Positions 33,851 through 43,488 are shown, numbered from the stretch's first letter. The stretch is DNA of 64,000 bases from JAXGMV01 sp040772085 (GCA_040772085.1 JAXGYU010000001.1:2232001-2296000), one strand, 5' to 3'. The notes: generated by a model from the letters alone, not told the origin. Numbers and translations: made by a program.

Positions 33851-35053
33851 ATGAAGAGAGACAATCTATACAACGCTGCAAAATGCCTTCCCTGGATCAT
33901 GCTGATGCTCATCGTCAGCGTGATGCTTTTGGGTTTTGCGGTCAGTCCCGTGAATGCGGATACAGGCACTACCAATCCAGAAACAAGTCCGGCGCTGGAC
34001 AACACCCAATGTCTTGGCTGCCATGGACAGCCGGGGCAGGTGACAGCTTTCCCCAATAAAGAACCGCTATTCATCACGATTGACCAGCAGATTTTCGCTG
34101 ACTCAGTCCATGGTATGGCCGGGCTGGAATGCACACAGTGTCACGTCGATATCACGGGTTATCCACACCCGTTGATGACTGAAGGCACCCGCCGCAACTA
34201 CACACTCAGCTATCAGGACACCTGCAAGGAATGCCACGAAAAAGAATATAGCGCCAATCATGACTCGATCCACGGCATCGCCCTGCAGAACGGCAACATC
34301 AACGCGCCGACCTGTGTGGACTGCCATAACCCCCACGCTCAGAATAAAATCCATGACGCCGAAGGCAATATTTATCAAAGCGCTTTCGAACGCATCCCCA
34401 ATGTTTGCGCCCGCTGCCATAATGCGATTTATGAACAATATGCGCAAAGCGTTCATGGCTCAGGTGTGCTGGATGAAGGCAACTCTGATTCGCCAACCTG
34501 TATCGCCTGCCACAACGTTCATAGCATTTCTGATCCCAAGACGACGACCTTCAGGCTGAACTCACCCGAGATGTGCGCGACTTGTCACGTCAACAAAGAA
34601 ATGATGGACAAATACGGCCTCAATACTGCCGTCCTCGATACTTATGTTGCTGACTTCCACGGAACAACCGCGGTGCTGTTTGATCCAAACCAGCCAGATC
34701 AGCAGGCAAATTTTGCTGTCTGCTATGACTGCCATGGTGTGCACGATATCTCGCGCGTCGATGATCCCAAGACGGGTATTCAGCTAAAGGAAAACCTGAT
34801 GGTTAAATGTCAGGCTTGCCATCCCGACGCACAGGCTGATTTCCCGACTTCCTGGCTGGGTCACTATATCCCGACCAAAGAAGCGACACCGCTGCTGTTC
34901 TACGTCCAGTGGTTCTACCGGCTGCTGATCCCGTTCGCGTTAGGCGCGATGCTGTTTATCAATTTCACCGACATCCTTCATCGCCTGAAGAGACTGGGGA
35001 AGAAAACACCTCATGTTGAAGAAGAGAATAAGGACGCAGGAGGTGACGCATGA
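33851..35053 (+). CDS. Nine-heme c-type cytochrome with C-terminal membrane anchor
   Basis: A 400-residue exported multiheme cytochrome. A signal peptide (MLMLIVSVMLLGFAVSPVNA) is followed by nine CxxCH heme sites: CLGCH, CTQCH, CKECH, CVDCH, CARCH, CIACH, CATCH, CYDCH and CQACH. A transmembrane helix near residue 360 (LLIPFALGAMLFINFTDIL) anchors it, leaving a charged cytoplasmic tail. It overlaps the next gene, a cytochrome b, in an ATGA arrangement. Together they look like a quinone-linked oxidoreductase of the outer membrane face. The terminal partner is unknown; NrfA in this genome is one possibility (inference). Confidence 0.9.
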   Translation: MKRDNLYNAAKCLPWIMLMLIVSVMLLGFAVSPVNADTGTTNPETSPALDNTQCLGCHGQPGQVTAFPNKEPLFITIDQQIFADSVHGMAGLECTQCHVDITGYPHPLMTEGTRRNYTLSYQDTCKECHEKEYSANHDSIHGIALQNGNINAPTCVDCHNPHAQNKIHDAEGNIYQSAFERIPNVCARCHNAIYEQYAQSVHGSGVLDEGNSDSPTCIACHNVHSISDPKTTTFRLNSPEMCATCHVNKEMMDKYGLNTAVLDTYVADFHGTTAVLFDPNQPDQQANFAVCYDCHGVHDISRVDDPKTGIQLKENLMVKCQACHPDAQADFPTSWLGHYIPTKEATPLLFYVQWFYRLLIPFALGAMLFINFTDILHRLKRLGKKTPHVEEENKDAGGDA

Positions 35054-36216
35054 GCAACCAGACGCCTATCGTACGTTTCCCGCTCGCGCAGCGGATTGAG
35101 CACTTCATCCTGATTTTCTCCTTCGGCTTGCTGGGTGTGACTGGTCTGGCGCAGATGTTCAACCATCTCGCCATCTCACAAGCAGTTCTGACACTCTTTG
35201 GCGGTATTGCCTCGGTGCGTATCATCCATCGTATCTGCGCGACTATCCTGATGTTTGAAACGCTTTATCACATTGTGCTGGCGGGTTACAAGGTATTCGT
35301 CCTGCGCACGCCTTTGACCATGCTCCCGCAGCCGAAAGACGCGGTTGATATCTGGCACAGCATCACCTACAATCTGGGGCTGCGCAAGGATGCCCCGAAG
35401 ATGGGCCGCTATAACTACGGCGAAAAGATGGAATACTGGTTCATGATGTGGGGTCTGCTGATCATGGGTATCACCGGCTACATGCTCTGGAACCCGATCA
35501 CAACCACCAAGTATCTGCCCGGTGTTATCATCCCTGCTGCCAAGATTGCCCATGGCTGGGAAGCTGTCCTGGCTGTCGCGGCAATCATCGTCTGGCATTT
35601 TTATAATGTTCACCTCAAAAGCTTCAACAGCAGTATGTTCACCGGCAAAATGAGCGTTGAGCATATGGAAGAAGAGCACGCGCACGAGCTCGAGCAGATT
35701 CGTGCCGGAACCGCCTATAACAAACCTTCCGCAGCGCAGATCGCGGCGCGCCGGAAGATCTATCTGCCAATCGCGGCTGTCTTCTCAGCCGTCTTCCTGG
35801 CTGCCATTTACTTCTTCGTCGCCGGCGAACAGACCGCCATCACAACCGTACCCAAGCGTCCGGAAAGTGTCGTGGTCTTCTCACCCCAGACGCCGACCCC
35901 ATTGCCAACCATGGCGCCGATTCCCACGACTGTTGCCATGCCATCCGGCGGTGGCGATGCTACCTGGACCAATGGCATTGGGTCTTTGTTCTCGGGTAAG
36001 TGCGGCGCGTGCCATGGCACCATGGGCGGCTTCTCGGTCAAGACCTATGCCGACCTGATGAAAGGTTCAGCCAATGGCGCGATTATCGTCGCGGAAGACT
36101 CGGCAGGTTCACCTTTGATTCAGCTCATGGAGAAGGGCGGCCATCCCGGCTCCTTCGCGCCCGAAGAGCTTGAGACCATCAAAGCCTGGATCGATGCCGG
36201 CGCGGCTGAAAAGTAA
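35050..36216 (+). CDS. Cytochrome b561/FdnI-like membrane protein fused to cytochrome c domain
   Basis: A 388-residue fusion. Residues 1-200 are a four-helix cytochrome b domain resembling formate dehydrogenase gamma and NrfD-independent cytochromes b, with candidate heme histidines in RIEHFIL, RIIHRICAT, TLYHIV, AHGWEA and WHFYNVH. A fifth helix (IYLPIAAVFSAVFLAAIYFF) leads through a threonine/proline linker to a cytochrome c-like domain with CGACHG and a distal methionine candidate. It begins inside the stop codon of the nine-heme gene. Expected to take electrons from quinol and pass them to the multiheme partner. Confidence 0.88.
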   Translation: MSNQTPIVRFPLAQRIEHFILIFSFGLLGVTGLAQMFNHLAISQAVLTLFGGIASVRIIHRICATILMFETLYHIVLAGYKVFVLRTPLTMLPQPKDAVDIWHSITYNLGLRKDAPKMGRYNYGEKMEYWFMMWGLLIMGITGYMLWNPITTTKYLPGVIIPAAKIAHGWEAVLAVAAIIVWHFYNVHLKSFNSSMFTGKMSVEHMEEEHAHELEQIRAGTAYNKPSAAQIAARRKIYLPIAAVFSAVFLAAIYFFVAGEQTAITTVPKRPESVVVFSPQTPTPLPTMAPIPTTVAMPSGGGDATWTNGIGSLFSGKCGACHGTMGGFSVKTYADLMKGSANGAIIVAEDSAGSPLIQLMEKGGHPGSFAPEELETIKAWIDAGAAEK

Positions 36217-36233
36217 TAATAAAGAACAACATG

Positions 36234-36262
36234 AAAAGACTGGCGCAAGCCAGTCTTTTTTT
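36234..36262 (+). terminator. Intrinsic terminator of cytochrome operon
   Basis: 11-bp stem AAAAGACTGGC with GCAA tetraloop and a seven-T run, 17 bases after the stop codon. Confidence 0.93.
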
Positions 36263-36363
36263 AGGCAACCAATGTTAATACAACTCGTATACAAGTTAAG
36301 CTTTGAAACACACTATAATACTTACGGCTTTTGAACTTTTACAGTTCGAGCTTGAGTGAATTG

Positions 36364-37761
36364 ATGAAAAAGAAAATTGCCATTCTCGTCGTTCTTGTTC
36401 TGATCGCGGCAGCTGCGTATTATTTTATAGATTCTTCCAGGAAGGCGAAGGAGGCTGCGGCCAATGCCTTCACGACGCAGCCCCTGGAACGTGGCCGGTT
36501 TTCCGCGAGCGTCGGCGCGACTGGCATCGTGGAAGCCAATCAAAGCACGGTCATGACCTGGCTGACCGCTGGCAGGATAGAGGCGATTGATGTGGTCCTC
36601 GGTCAGAGGGTGCAAACCGGCGACCGGCTGGCGGAACTGGATCTCAAGACTGTGCCGCAGAACATCATCATGGCACAGGCTGAGCTGGTTGCCGCGCGGC
36701 GTGATCTGGCAAACCTGCAGGATTCCGAAGTAGGCAAGGCACAGGCGCAGCTTAACCTGTCACAAGCCCGTGACGCGCTTGAACAAGCTGAAAAGGATAG
36801 TACCAGCCTCGATTATCAGCGCGCGTCTGACGCGACCCTCGATTCAGCCCGCGCGAGCTACATCATTGCCCAGGACCGGGTGGAACAACTGGAAGAACTG
36901 TACAGCGGCATGGCACACCTTGCCGAGGATGATCCCACGCGGGCGTCCATGCTGGCGCAACTCTCGGCTGCCCGGCAGGAGCGCGACCGCACCCTGGCAA
37001 ACCTGAACTGGCTGCTCGGCAAACCGGATGCCAATGAGATCGCCGGCATCAATGCCAAGCTCGACCTTGCCCGCGCGCGTGTCGCGGACGCGGAACGGGA
37101 ATGGGAAAGGCTGAAAAATGGCGTCGATCCGGATGACCTGAAGGCTGCCCAGTCGCGGGTCGATTCGATCGAAGCGACAATTGATATGCTCTATCTGGAC
37201 GCGCCTTTCGGCGGCATCGTCACCGCTGTTCAAAATAAGGTCGGTGATCAGGTCAGTGCCGGCACGCCTTCCTTCCGCATTGATGACCTCTCCAAACTAG
37301 TCATCGATGTTGATATCTCCGAAGTCGATATTAATCTATTGAAAGTAGGCGACACGGTCACGGTCACCTTTGATGCCATTATTGGACAGGAATACCACGG
37401 GCATGTGACGCAGGTCGGACGGGTTGGCCAGACCGGCAAGGATGGACTGGTTTATTTTGCCGTTGAGCTTGAATTAGACGATGCTGATGAACGTGTGCTG
37501 CCCGGCATGACGGCTGCGGTGGTCGTAACGGTCAAAGAAGTCGAAAACGCCCTGCTCATTCCCAACCAGGCGGTCCGTATCCGTGATGGCAGCCGGGTGG
37601 TTTTTGTGCTGCAAGATCAACTGCCTGTCCTCAAGAAAGTCACGATCGGGCTGACCTCGGATACGCATAGTGAATTGCTCTCCGGTGAAGTCAGGGAAGG
37701 TGACCTGATCATCCTCAATCCGCCTGCCGAGAACGCCTTCATGAATATGTTCTCGCGGTAG
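36364..37761 (+). CDS. Efflux periplasmic adaptor (HlyD/MacA family)
   Basis: Membrane-fusion protein of 465 residues. One N-terminal helix (IAILVVLVLIAAAAYYF) is followed by a lipoyl-like half-domain (GIVEANQSTVMTWLTAGRIEAI), a long coiled coil (about residues 90-240, ARRDLANLQDSE to ADAEREWERLKNG), the second lipoyl half (LDAPFGGIVTAVQNKVGDQV) and a beta-barrel with PNQAVRIRDGS. It is followed two bases later by an ABC ATPase and then a MacB-type permease. A TATAAT box lies at 36314-36319. In an organism without a clear outer membrane the adaptor would help export lipophilic substrates, antibiotics or peptides from the membrane. Confidence 0.92.
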   Translation: MKKKIAILVVLVLIAAAAYYFIDSSRKAKEAAANAFTTQPLERGRFSASVGATGIVEANQSTVMTWLTAGRIEAIDVVLGQRVQTGDRLAELDLKTVPQNIIMAQAELVAARRDLANLQDSEVGKAQAQLNLSQARDALEQAEKDSTSLDYQRASDATLDSARASYIIAQDRVEQLEELYSGMAHLAEDDPTRASMLAQLSAARQERDRTLANLNWLLGKPDANEIAGINAKLDLARARVADAEREWERLKNGVDPDDLKAAQSRVDSIEATIDMLYLDAPFGGIVTAVQNKVGDQVSAGTPSFRIDDLSKLVIDVDISEVDINLLKVGDTVTVTFDAIIGQEYHGHVTQVGRVGQTGKDGLVYFAVELELDDADERVLPGMTAAVVVTVKEVENALLIPNQAVRIRDGSRVVFVLQDQLPVLKKVTIGLTSDTHSELLSGEVREGDLIILNPPAENAFMNMFSR

Positions 37762-37763
37762 AC

Positions 37764-38438
37764 ATGACTGATAACGTCATCCGTACGGTCGACCTCAAGA
37801 AAACCTACATAATGGGCGCGATCGAAGTGCCCGCGCTGCGCGGCGTCAGCCTGGAGATTGAACGCGGCGCGGTTGTCTCCATCATCGGCCCCTCCGGATC
37901 AGGCAAATCAACGCTGATGAACCTGCTCGGCTGCCTGGATCATCCGACCGGCGGCGAGTATTATCTCGATGGTGAGGATGTCTCAAAACTGACCGATGAC
38001 CAGTTGGCGGGCGTTCGCAACCGAAAAGTCGGTTTCGTCTTTCAGAGTTTTAATTTGCTGAAAAGGTCTGACGCGCTCGTTAATGTCGAATTGCCATTGC
38101 GCTACGCAGGCGCGGTTCCCGACCGGAGGCAGCGGGCTGAGGCGGCTCTGGCATCTGTCGGACTCTCCGACCGAATGCACCACAAGCCCTCAGAGCTTTC
38201 GGGTGGTCAGCAGCAGCGTGTTGCTATAGCGCGCGCGCTGGTGAACAACCCCGCCATTGTTATGGCGGATGAACCGACAGGTAACCTGGATACCAAATCA
38301 GGTGAAGAGATCATGCAGTTAATCATGAACCTGAACAAGGAACGCGGGACAACCATCGTCATCGTCACCCATGATCCGCGCATCGCCGAGAAGACTCAGC
38401 GTGTTTTCAAGATCGTCGACGGGTTGCTGGAGCAATAA
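37764..38438 (+). CDS. ABC transporter ATP-binding protein (MacB/LolD type)
   Basis: Cytoplasmic ATPase of 224 residues. Walker A GPSGSGKSTLMN, Q-loop FVFQSFNLL, signature LSGGQQQRVAIARAL, Walker B AIVMADEPTGNLD and switch histidine in IVTHDPRIA. The short form without membrane domain pairs with the FtsX-like permease encoded three bases downstream. Together with the adaptor it forms a MacAB-like efflux unit. Confidence 0.96.
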   Translation: MTDNVIRTVDLKKTYIMGAIEVPALRGVSLEIERGAVVSIIGPSGSGKSTLMNLLGCLDHPTGGEYYLDGEDVSKLTDDQLAGVRNRKVGFVFQSFNLLKRSDALVNVELPLRYAGAVPDRRQRAEAALASVGLSDRMHHKPSELSGGQQQRVAIARALVNNPAIVMADEPTGNLDTKSGEEIMQLIMNLNKERGTTIVIVTHDPRIAEKTQRVFKIVDGLLEQ

Positions 38439-38440
38439 CT

Positions 38441-39667
38441 ATGGACGTTTTCCAGAGCCTGCTTGAAGCCCTGACCAGCATCAACGCCAATAAAATGCGC
38501 TCCGGTCTGACCGTTCTGGGCATCGTGATTGGTGTTGCCGCCGTGATCGCCATGCTGTCAATCGGTCAGGGCGCCGAATCCACCATCACCGATTCAATCA
38601 GCGGCATCGGCTCTAACCTGTTGTTCATCTTCCCGGGTAATTCACGCGAGATGCTGACAAACGCGGAAACGCTGACGATGTCGGACGTGCGCGCTCTCTC
38701 TGATAAAGATCGGGCGCCATCGCTTGAGCTGGTGGTACCGGGACTGCAAGGCAATGCCACTTTCAGTTATGCCGGTAAAAATCAATCGGGAATCCTGTAT
38801 GGCTCAATGCCGGAGCAGTCACATGTGATGAACCTGACGATGGCGGAAGGCGAATTTCTCTCCAGCGAAAACGTGTTGGGCAGATCTGCCGTGGCCGTCA
38901 TTGGCAGCGATGTCGCTCTGAAACTGTTTGACCGCATGGACGGCATTGCCGGCGAAACAATCAAGATCAATGGCCAGCCCTTCAAAGTCATTGGTGTCGT
39001 CCGCCCGCGGGGCGGTGGGTCTTTCGGCTCCCAGGATAATTTTGTCAACATCCCCTTGACGACCGCTCAGGTGCGTTTTATCAAACGGGACGCGGGCGCG
39101 GTCGATACCATATATATCAAGGCAGCCAGTGCTGAAGTTATTCAGAACGCGAAGGATGAAATCACCGAGGTGCTACGTTCGCAGCATAAAATCTTCCTGA
39201 AACCGGATGATTTCACCATTTTCAGCCAGGATGATATGTTGCAGACCATGTCCACCATTACCGGTACTTTCACGATTTTCCTCGGCGGTATCGCCAGCAT
39301 TTCGCTGCTGGTGGGCGGTATCGGCATCATGAACATCATGCTGGTCTCGGTGACTGAACGGACCAAGGAAATCGGCCTGCGCAAGGCCGTTGGCGCCAAG
39401 AAGATCGACATTCTGATTCAGTTTCTGACTGAATCAGCCATGCTCAGTCTGATGGGCGGACTGATCGGCGTCGCGCTTGGCTGGCTGATTGCCTTTGCCG
39501 TCGGGCGGGTTGCCACGATGATGGGGACGCAACTGAACCCTGTCGTCGGGATCGATTCAATATTACTAGCCACGATTTTTTCTACCGCGGTAGGGCTTTT
39601 CTTCGGCATCTACCCCGCGAATCGGGCGGCTAACATGGAGCCGGTCGAGGCGCTGCGGACTGAATGA
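38441..39667 (+). CDS. MacB-type ABC permease (FtsX domain)
   Basis: A 408-residue permease with the MacB layout: N-terminal helix in TSINANKMRSGLTVLGIVIGVAAVIAML, an outer MacB_PCD domain of about 220 residues, and three C-terminal helices of the FtsX domain, with NIMLVSVTERTKEIGLRKAVGAKK as the ATPase-contact segment. It ends with NMEPVEALRTE as usual in the family. Last gene of the efflux operon. Confidence 0.95.
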   Translation: MDVFQSLLEALTSINANKMRSGLTVLGIVIGVAAVIAMLSIGQGAESTITDSISGIGSNLLFIFPGNSREMLTNAETLTMSDVRALSDKDRAPSLELVVPGLQGNATFSYAGKNQSGILYGSMPEQSHVMNLTMAEGEFLSSENVLGRSAVAVIGSDVALKLFDRMDGIAGETIKINGQPFKVIGVVRPRGGGSFGSQDNFVNIPLTTAQVRFIKRDAGAVDTIYIKAASAEVIQNAKDEITEVLRSQHKIFLKPDDFTIFSQDDMLQTMSTITGTFTIFLGGIASISLLVGGIGIMNIMLVSVTERTKEIGLRKAVGAKKIDILIQFLTESAMLSLMGGLIGVALGWLIAFAVGRVATMMGTQLNPVVGIDSILLATIFSTAVGLFFGIYPANRAANMEPVEALRTE

Positions 39668-39745
39668 ACGAAATTTATTACAAAAACCAGCCAGATAGCC
39701 GAAATTATATAGTCTATTACCTTACATAGATTACATTCGTAATCT

Positions 39746-39773
39746 TTGACTTGTGTTTTAGGTTGTTTATAAT
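39746..39773 (+). promoter_or_regulatory. Promoter of serC-serA
   Basis: TTGACT (39746-39751), 16-base spacer and TATAAT (39768-39773), 52 bases before the serC start. Confidence 0.7.
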
Positions 39774-39825
39774 GATGCTGTCTGGATAGGTAAAAAAATA
39801 TCATCATATTTCGGAGGCAAAAAAC

Positions 39826-40893
39826 ATGAAAAAACATAATTTCAATGCCGGGCCATCCATCCTGCCGCAGTCAGCGATCGATGCAACTAGAGAAGCGCTG
39901 CTGAATTTCGCTGGCACGGGTCTCTCGGTGCTTGAGGTCTCACACCGCAGCAAGGAATTCGATGCACTGATGGCCGATACCGTCAGCCTGTTCAAGAGCA
40001 CGCTCGGTATCCCGGAAGGGTACAATGTAATCTTCGTCGGCGGTGGCGCAAGCAGCCAGTTCTTCACAGTTCCTTACAACCTGCTCAAGACCAAAGCTGC
40101 CTATCTGAAGACCGGCTCCTGGGCTGCCAAGGCTGCCAAAGAGGCCAAGCTGTTCGGTGAGGTCGTGGTAGTCGCCTCTTCAGAAGACAAGAAATACACC
40201 TATATTCCCAAGGGCTGGACTGTTCCGGAAGACGCGGACTATTTCCACATCACCACCAACAATACCATCTATGGCACTGAAATTCTGGAAGACTACGATT
40301 GCAAAGTCCCGTTGGTCGCTGACATGTCGTCTGACATCTTCAGCCGCCCGATGGACGTTTCGAAGTATGGTTTGATTTATGCCGGCGCTCAGAAGAACTT
40401 TGGTCCTGCTGGTGTGACCGCTGTTGTCATCCGTGACGACATGCTCAACAAATCCGGCCGTGTGATGCCCTCTATGGTGAACTATGAAACCCATGTCAAG
40501 GGTAACTCACTCTACAATACGCCTCCGTGTGTTTGTATCTTCACGGTTCACGAAACCTTGAAATGGATCAATGAATGCGGTGGTCTGGTTGAGATTGAGA
40601 AGCGCAACAAGGCCAAGTCTGAACTGCTTTACAACGAGATTGATCGCAACAAGATGTTCGTGGGTACCGCTGAAAAAGACAGCCGCTCACGCATGAACGT
40701 CACCTTCGTGATGGCGGAAGGCCTGGGCGAATTTGAGCAGGAATTCCTTGATCTGCTGAAGGCAAAAGGCATCGTCGGCGTCAAGGGTCACCGTGATGTC
40801 GGTGGTTTCCGCGCTTCACTGTATAACGCGCTGCCTCTCGAGAGCGTTGAGTATCTTGTCGAAGCCATGAAGGAATTCGAGGCGAAACACTAA
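39826..40893 (+). CDS. serC: Phosphoserine aminotransferase
   Basis: PLP enzyme of 355 residues making phosphoserine from 3-phosphohydroxypyruvate and glutamate. It begins HNFNAGPSILPQ, has FVGGGASSQFF in the cofactor site and the PLP lysine in YAGAQKNFGPAGVT. NTPPCVCIF and HRDVGGFRASLYNALP close the active site. A GGAGG site precedes the ATG. serA follows 31 bases downstream, so both steps of the phosphorylated serine route are co-expressed. Confidence 0.96.
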   Translation: MKKHNFNAGPSILPQSAIDATREALLNFAGTGLSVLEVSHRSKEFDALMADTVSLFKSTLGIPEGYNVIFVGGGASSQFFTVPYNLLKTKAAYLKTGSWAAKAAKEAKLFGEVVVVASSEDKKYTYIPKGWTVPEDADYFHITTNNTIYGTEILEDYDCKVPLVADMSSDIFSRPMDVSKYGLIYAGAQKNFGPAGVTAVVIRDDMLNKSGRVMPSMVNYETHVKGNSLYNTPPCVCIFTVHETLKWINECGGLVEIEKRNKAKSELLYNEIDRNKMFVGTAEKDSRSRMNVTFVMAEGLGEFEQEFLDLLKAKGIVGVKGHRDVGGFRASLYNALPLESVEYLVEAMKEFEAKH

Positions 40894-40924
40894 TTCTCTG
40901 GTCAGTGACCGGAAGAGGGAACCC

Positions 40925-41848
40925 ATGAAAAAAATTCTTGTTGCGACAGAAAAACCGTTTGCCAAAGTAGCCGTTGAGAAGATCAAGGCAGCTTTTGCCG
41001 GCGGTGATTATGATATCGTTTTGCTCGAGAAATATACCGACGTCGAAGAACTCAAAGCCGCTATTGCTGACGCTGACGCGTTGATTTTCCGCAGCGACAA
41101 GATCACCCCTGAGGTGTTGGATGCTGCCAAGAACCTGAAGATCGCGGTCCGCGCTGGCGCGGGTTATGACAACATTGACCTGCCCGCGGCGACCAAAAAC
41201 GGTGTCGTCGTCATGAACACCCCCGGCCAGAATGCCAACGCTGTTGCCGAACTCGTCATCGCGCTGATGATCTTCCAGGCGCGCAATCACATGGACGGCA
41301 GCTCAGGCACTGAGCTGATTGAGAAGAATATCGGCCTGCTGGCCTATGGTAATGTCGGCAAAGCGGTTGCCCGAATCGCCAAAGGCTTCAAAATGAACGT
41401 CTTTGCTTATGATCCTTACCTGAGCAAGGAAGCGATCGAAGCGGATGGCGTTAAGGTTGTCGATTCCCCGGCTGAACTTTTCAAGACCTGCCAGTATGTG
41501 TCACTGCACATCCCGGCGACTGCTGAGACCAAAGGCAGCATCAACTATGACCTGATGATGTCCATGCCCAAGGGCGCCGTTCTGGTGAACACTGCCCGCA
41601 AGGAAGTCATCAACGAAGCTGACCTGCTGCGTGTCTATGACGAACGCCCAGACTTCTCATACGTTTGTGATGTCGCGCCCGATTGCACGCCAGTACTGCG
41701 CGAGAAGAACAACAATCACTTCTACGCCACTGCCAAGAAGCTCGGCGCCCAGACCGAAGAAGCCAACGTTAACGCCGGTCAGGCGGCTGGCGTCCAGATC
41801 CGGAAGTTCTTTGAAACCGGTGACAAGACGTTCCAGGTGAACAAGTAG
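40925..41848 (+). CDS. serA: D-3-phosphoglycerate dehydrogenase, short Lys-type form
   Basis: Oxidises 3-phosphoglycerate to start serine synthesis; 307 residues, without the C-terminal ACT or ASB domains of longer SerA forms. VRAGAGYDNIDLPAA is the substrate loop and GLLAYGNVGKAVARI the NAD site, with the first glycine of GxGxxG replaced by alanine. Where most relatives have TPHIGAST with a catalytic His, this protein has TAKKLGAQTEEAN. This matches the type III-K group, known from Entamoeba and Bacteroidetes, where lysine takes the place of the histidine. GAGGG precedes the ATG. Lack of regulatory domains suggests no serine feedback through ACT. Confidence 0.92.
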   Translation: MKKILVATEKPFAKVAVEKIKAAFAGGDYDIVLLEKYTDVEELKAAIADADALIFRSDKITPEVLDAAKNLKIAVRAGAGYDNIDLPAATKNGVVVMNTPGQNANAVAELVIALMIFQARNHMDGSSGTELIEKNIGLLAYGNVGKAVARIAKGFKMNVFAYDPYLSKEAIEADGVKVVDSPAELFKTCQYVSLHIPATAETKGSINYDLMMSMPKGAVLVNTARKEVINEADLLRVYDERPDFSYVCDVAPDCTPVLREKNNNHFYATAKKLGAQTEEANVNAGQAAGVQIRKFFETGDKTFQVNK

Positions 41849-41869
41849 TCAATCACTTTAGATAATCAG

Positions 41870-41900
41870 ACGAGCCTCCTCTGCGAGGCTCGTTTGGTTT
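41870..41900 (+). terminator. Probable terminator of serC-serA
   Basis: 9-bp stem ACGAGCCTC with six-base loop, followed by the imperfect T-run TTGGTTT. Confidence 0.7.
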
Positions 41901-41946
41901 ATTGAACAGCTATAATATCCTTATCCCTTTTCGAGGAGCATTATTT

Positions 41947-43479
41947 ATGGTGACTCGCAACATGGAAAAGACAATGGACCACCGACTGGACCGGCTGATT
42001 GAAATTCAGCATGAGGTTTATGATCTCTCCTGTGCGTCAGCTCTGGCTGGCTGGGATCAGTCGATTTACATGCCGGCAGGCGGCGTCAATGACCGCGCGA
42101 ACGTCCTGGAGACGCTCTCCAAGCTGATGCATCAGAAGCGGACGTCTGACGAGCTTGGGCGGCTGCTCGATGATCTGATCAGCTACAGCAGCCGTCTCGA
42201 GCCGGATTCTTTCGAAGCTTGTCTGATCAAGCGCACGTATGACCAGTACATCAAACGGACCAAGGTGCCGACCTCCCATGTCGCCGAAGAAGCGCGTCTC
42301 GAAGCGGCTGCGCTGCCGGCTTGGGAAAAAGCGAAGAAAGAGAACGATTTTCTGCTCTTCCTGCCGCACCTCGATGAGCGCATCAAGCTCGTCAGGCAGT
42401 ATGCCAGCTTCTTCGAGCCTTATGATCACATCTATGACCCGTTGCTCGATGACCATGAACGCGGGATGAAGACGGCAGAGGTGCAGGAAATTTTCGATAA
42501 GGCGCGTCCTGAGATCGTTGATCTGCTGAACGCCATCAAATCCAAACCGCTGCCGGAGTATCCATTCCTGTCCGCGACTTATGATCGTGAAAAGCTGGTT
42601 GAGTTCACAAAGGATGTGGTCACCAAACTCGGGTTTGATTTCAACCGCGGCAGGGTCGATTACAGCGCGCATCCCTACACCACCCGAATGGGCGCGGACG
42701 ACGTGCGCTTTACGACCCGCCTGATCCCGAATGATTTCAGGTCCGGTCTCTACAGCTCAATCCACGAGGCTGGTCATGCGATCTATGAGCAGGGCTTGGG
42801 GAGGGAGCTGGCGCGGACGACCCTGGCTGACGGACCCTCGAGCGCGATGCACGAATCGCAGTCGCGGTTTTATGAGAACATGATCGGCAAGTCGCTGCCA
42901 TTCTGGCGCCATTTTTACCCCGGTTTCCAGGAGACCTTCCGCGAGCAGGTGCTGGGCATCAGCCTTGAGGATTTCTATCGCGGCATCAATACCGTCACGC
43001 CATCCCTCATCCGCATTGAGGCGGACGAGGTGACTTACAGCCTGCACATCATGCTGCGCATGGAACTCGAGATCGCATTGCTCGAAGGCAAGCTGGAAGC
43101 CAAGGATTTGCCGGAGGTCTGGCGGGAGAAGATGAAACAATATTTTGGTATCGCGCCGGAGACCGATAGCGAAGGCGTCCTGCAGGATATCCATTGGGCG
43201 ATGGGCTTGTTTGGCTATTTCCCCAGCTACGCTCTGGGGACGATGATCAGCGCGCAGCTTCAGGAGCGCTTGAAGGAAGACCTGCCGGACTATGACCGCC
43301 TGATCGCCGAAGGGCATTTCGACACCGTCCAGAATTGGCTCTGCAATAAAGTCCACCGCCACGGCGCGAAATACTCGCCGATGGAGATGGTCGAAAAAGC
43401 GACCGGCTCCAGGATTAAGCCGGAGCCGTTTATCGGTTATCTGAAACAGAAGTATGGCTGGATCTACCAGCTTGATTAG
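41947..43479 (+). CDS. Carboxypeptidase M32 (Taq-type metallocarboxypeptidase)
   Basis: Cytosolic zinc carboxypeptidase of 510 residues. The zinc site is SSIHEAGHAIYEQG; DGPSSAMHESQSRFYENM and RIEADEVTYSLHIMLR are further M32 signatures, and GVLQDIHWAMGLFGYFPSYALG lies near the C-terminus. It trims peptides from the C-terminus, consistent with peptide uptake by the importers nearby. An upstream ATG at 41902 would cross the TATAAT box at 41911-41916; the ATG at 41947 has GAGGAG eight bases upstream and is preferred. Confidence 0.95.
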   Translation: MVTRNMEKTMDHRLDRLIEIQHEVYDLSCASALAGWDQSIYMPAGGVNDRANVLETLSKLMHQKRTSDELGRLLDDLISYSSRLEPDSFEACLIKRTYDQYIKRTKVPTSHVAEEARLEAAALPAWEKAKKENDFLLFLPHLDERIKLVRQYASFFEPYDHIYDPLLDDHERGMKTAEVQEIFDKARPEIVDLLNAIKSKPLPEYPFLSATYDREKLVEFTKDVVTKLGFDFNRGRVDYSAHPYTTRMGADDVRFTTRLIPNDFRSGLYSSIHEAGHAIYEQGLGRELARTTLADGPSSAMHESQSRFYENMIGKSLPFWRHFYPGFQETFREQVLGISLEDFYRGINTVTPSLIRIEADEVTYSLHIMLRMELEIALLEGKLEAKDLPEVWREKMKQYFGIAPETDSEGVLQDIHWAMGLFGYFPSYALGTMISAQLQERLKEDLPDYDRLIAEGHFDTVQNWLCNKVHRHGAKYSPMEMVEKATGSRIKPEPFIGYLKQKYGWIYQLD

Positions 43480-43488
43480 TACGATAAA

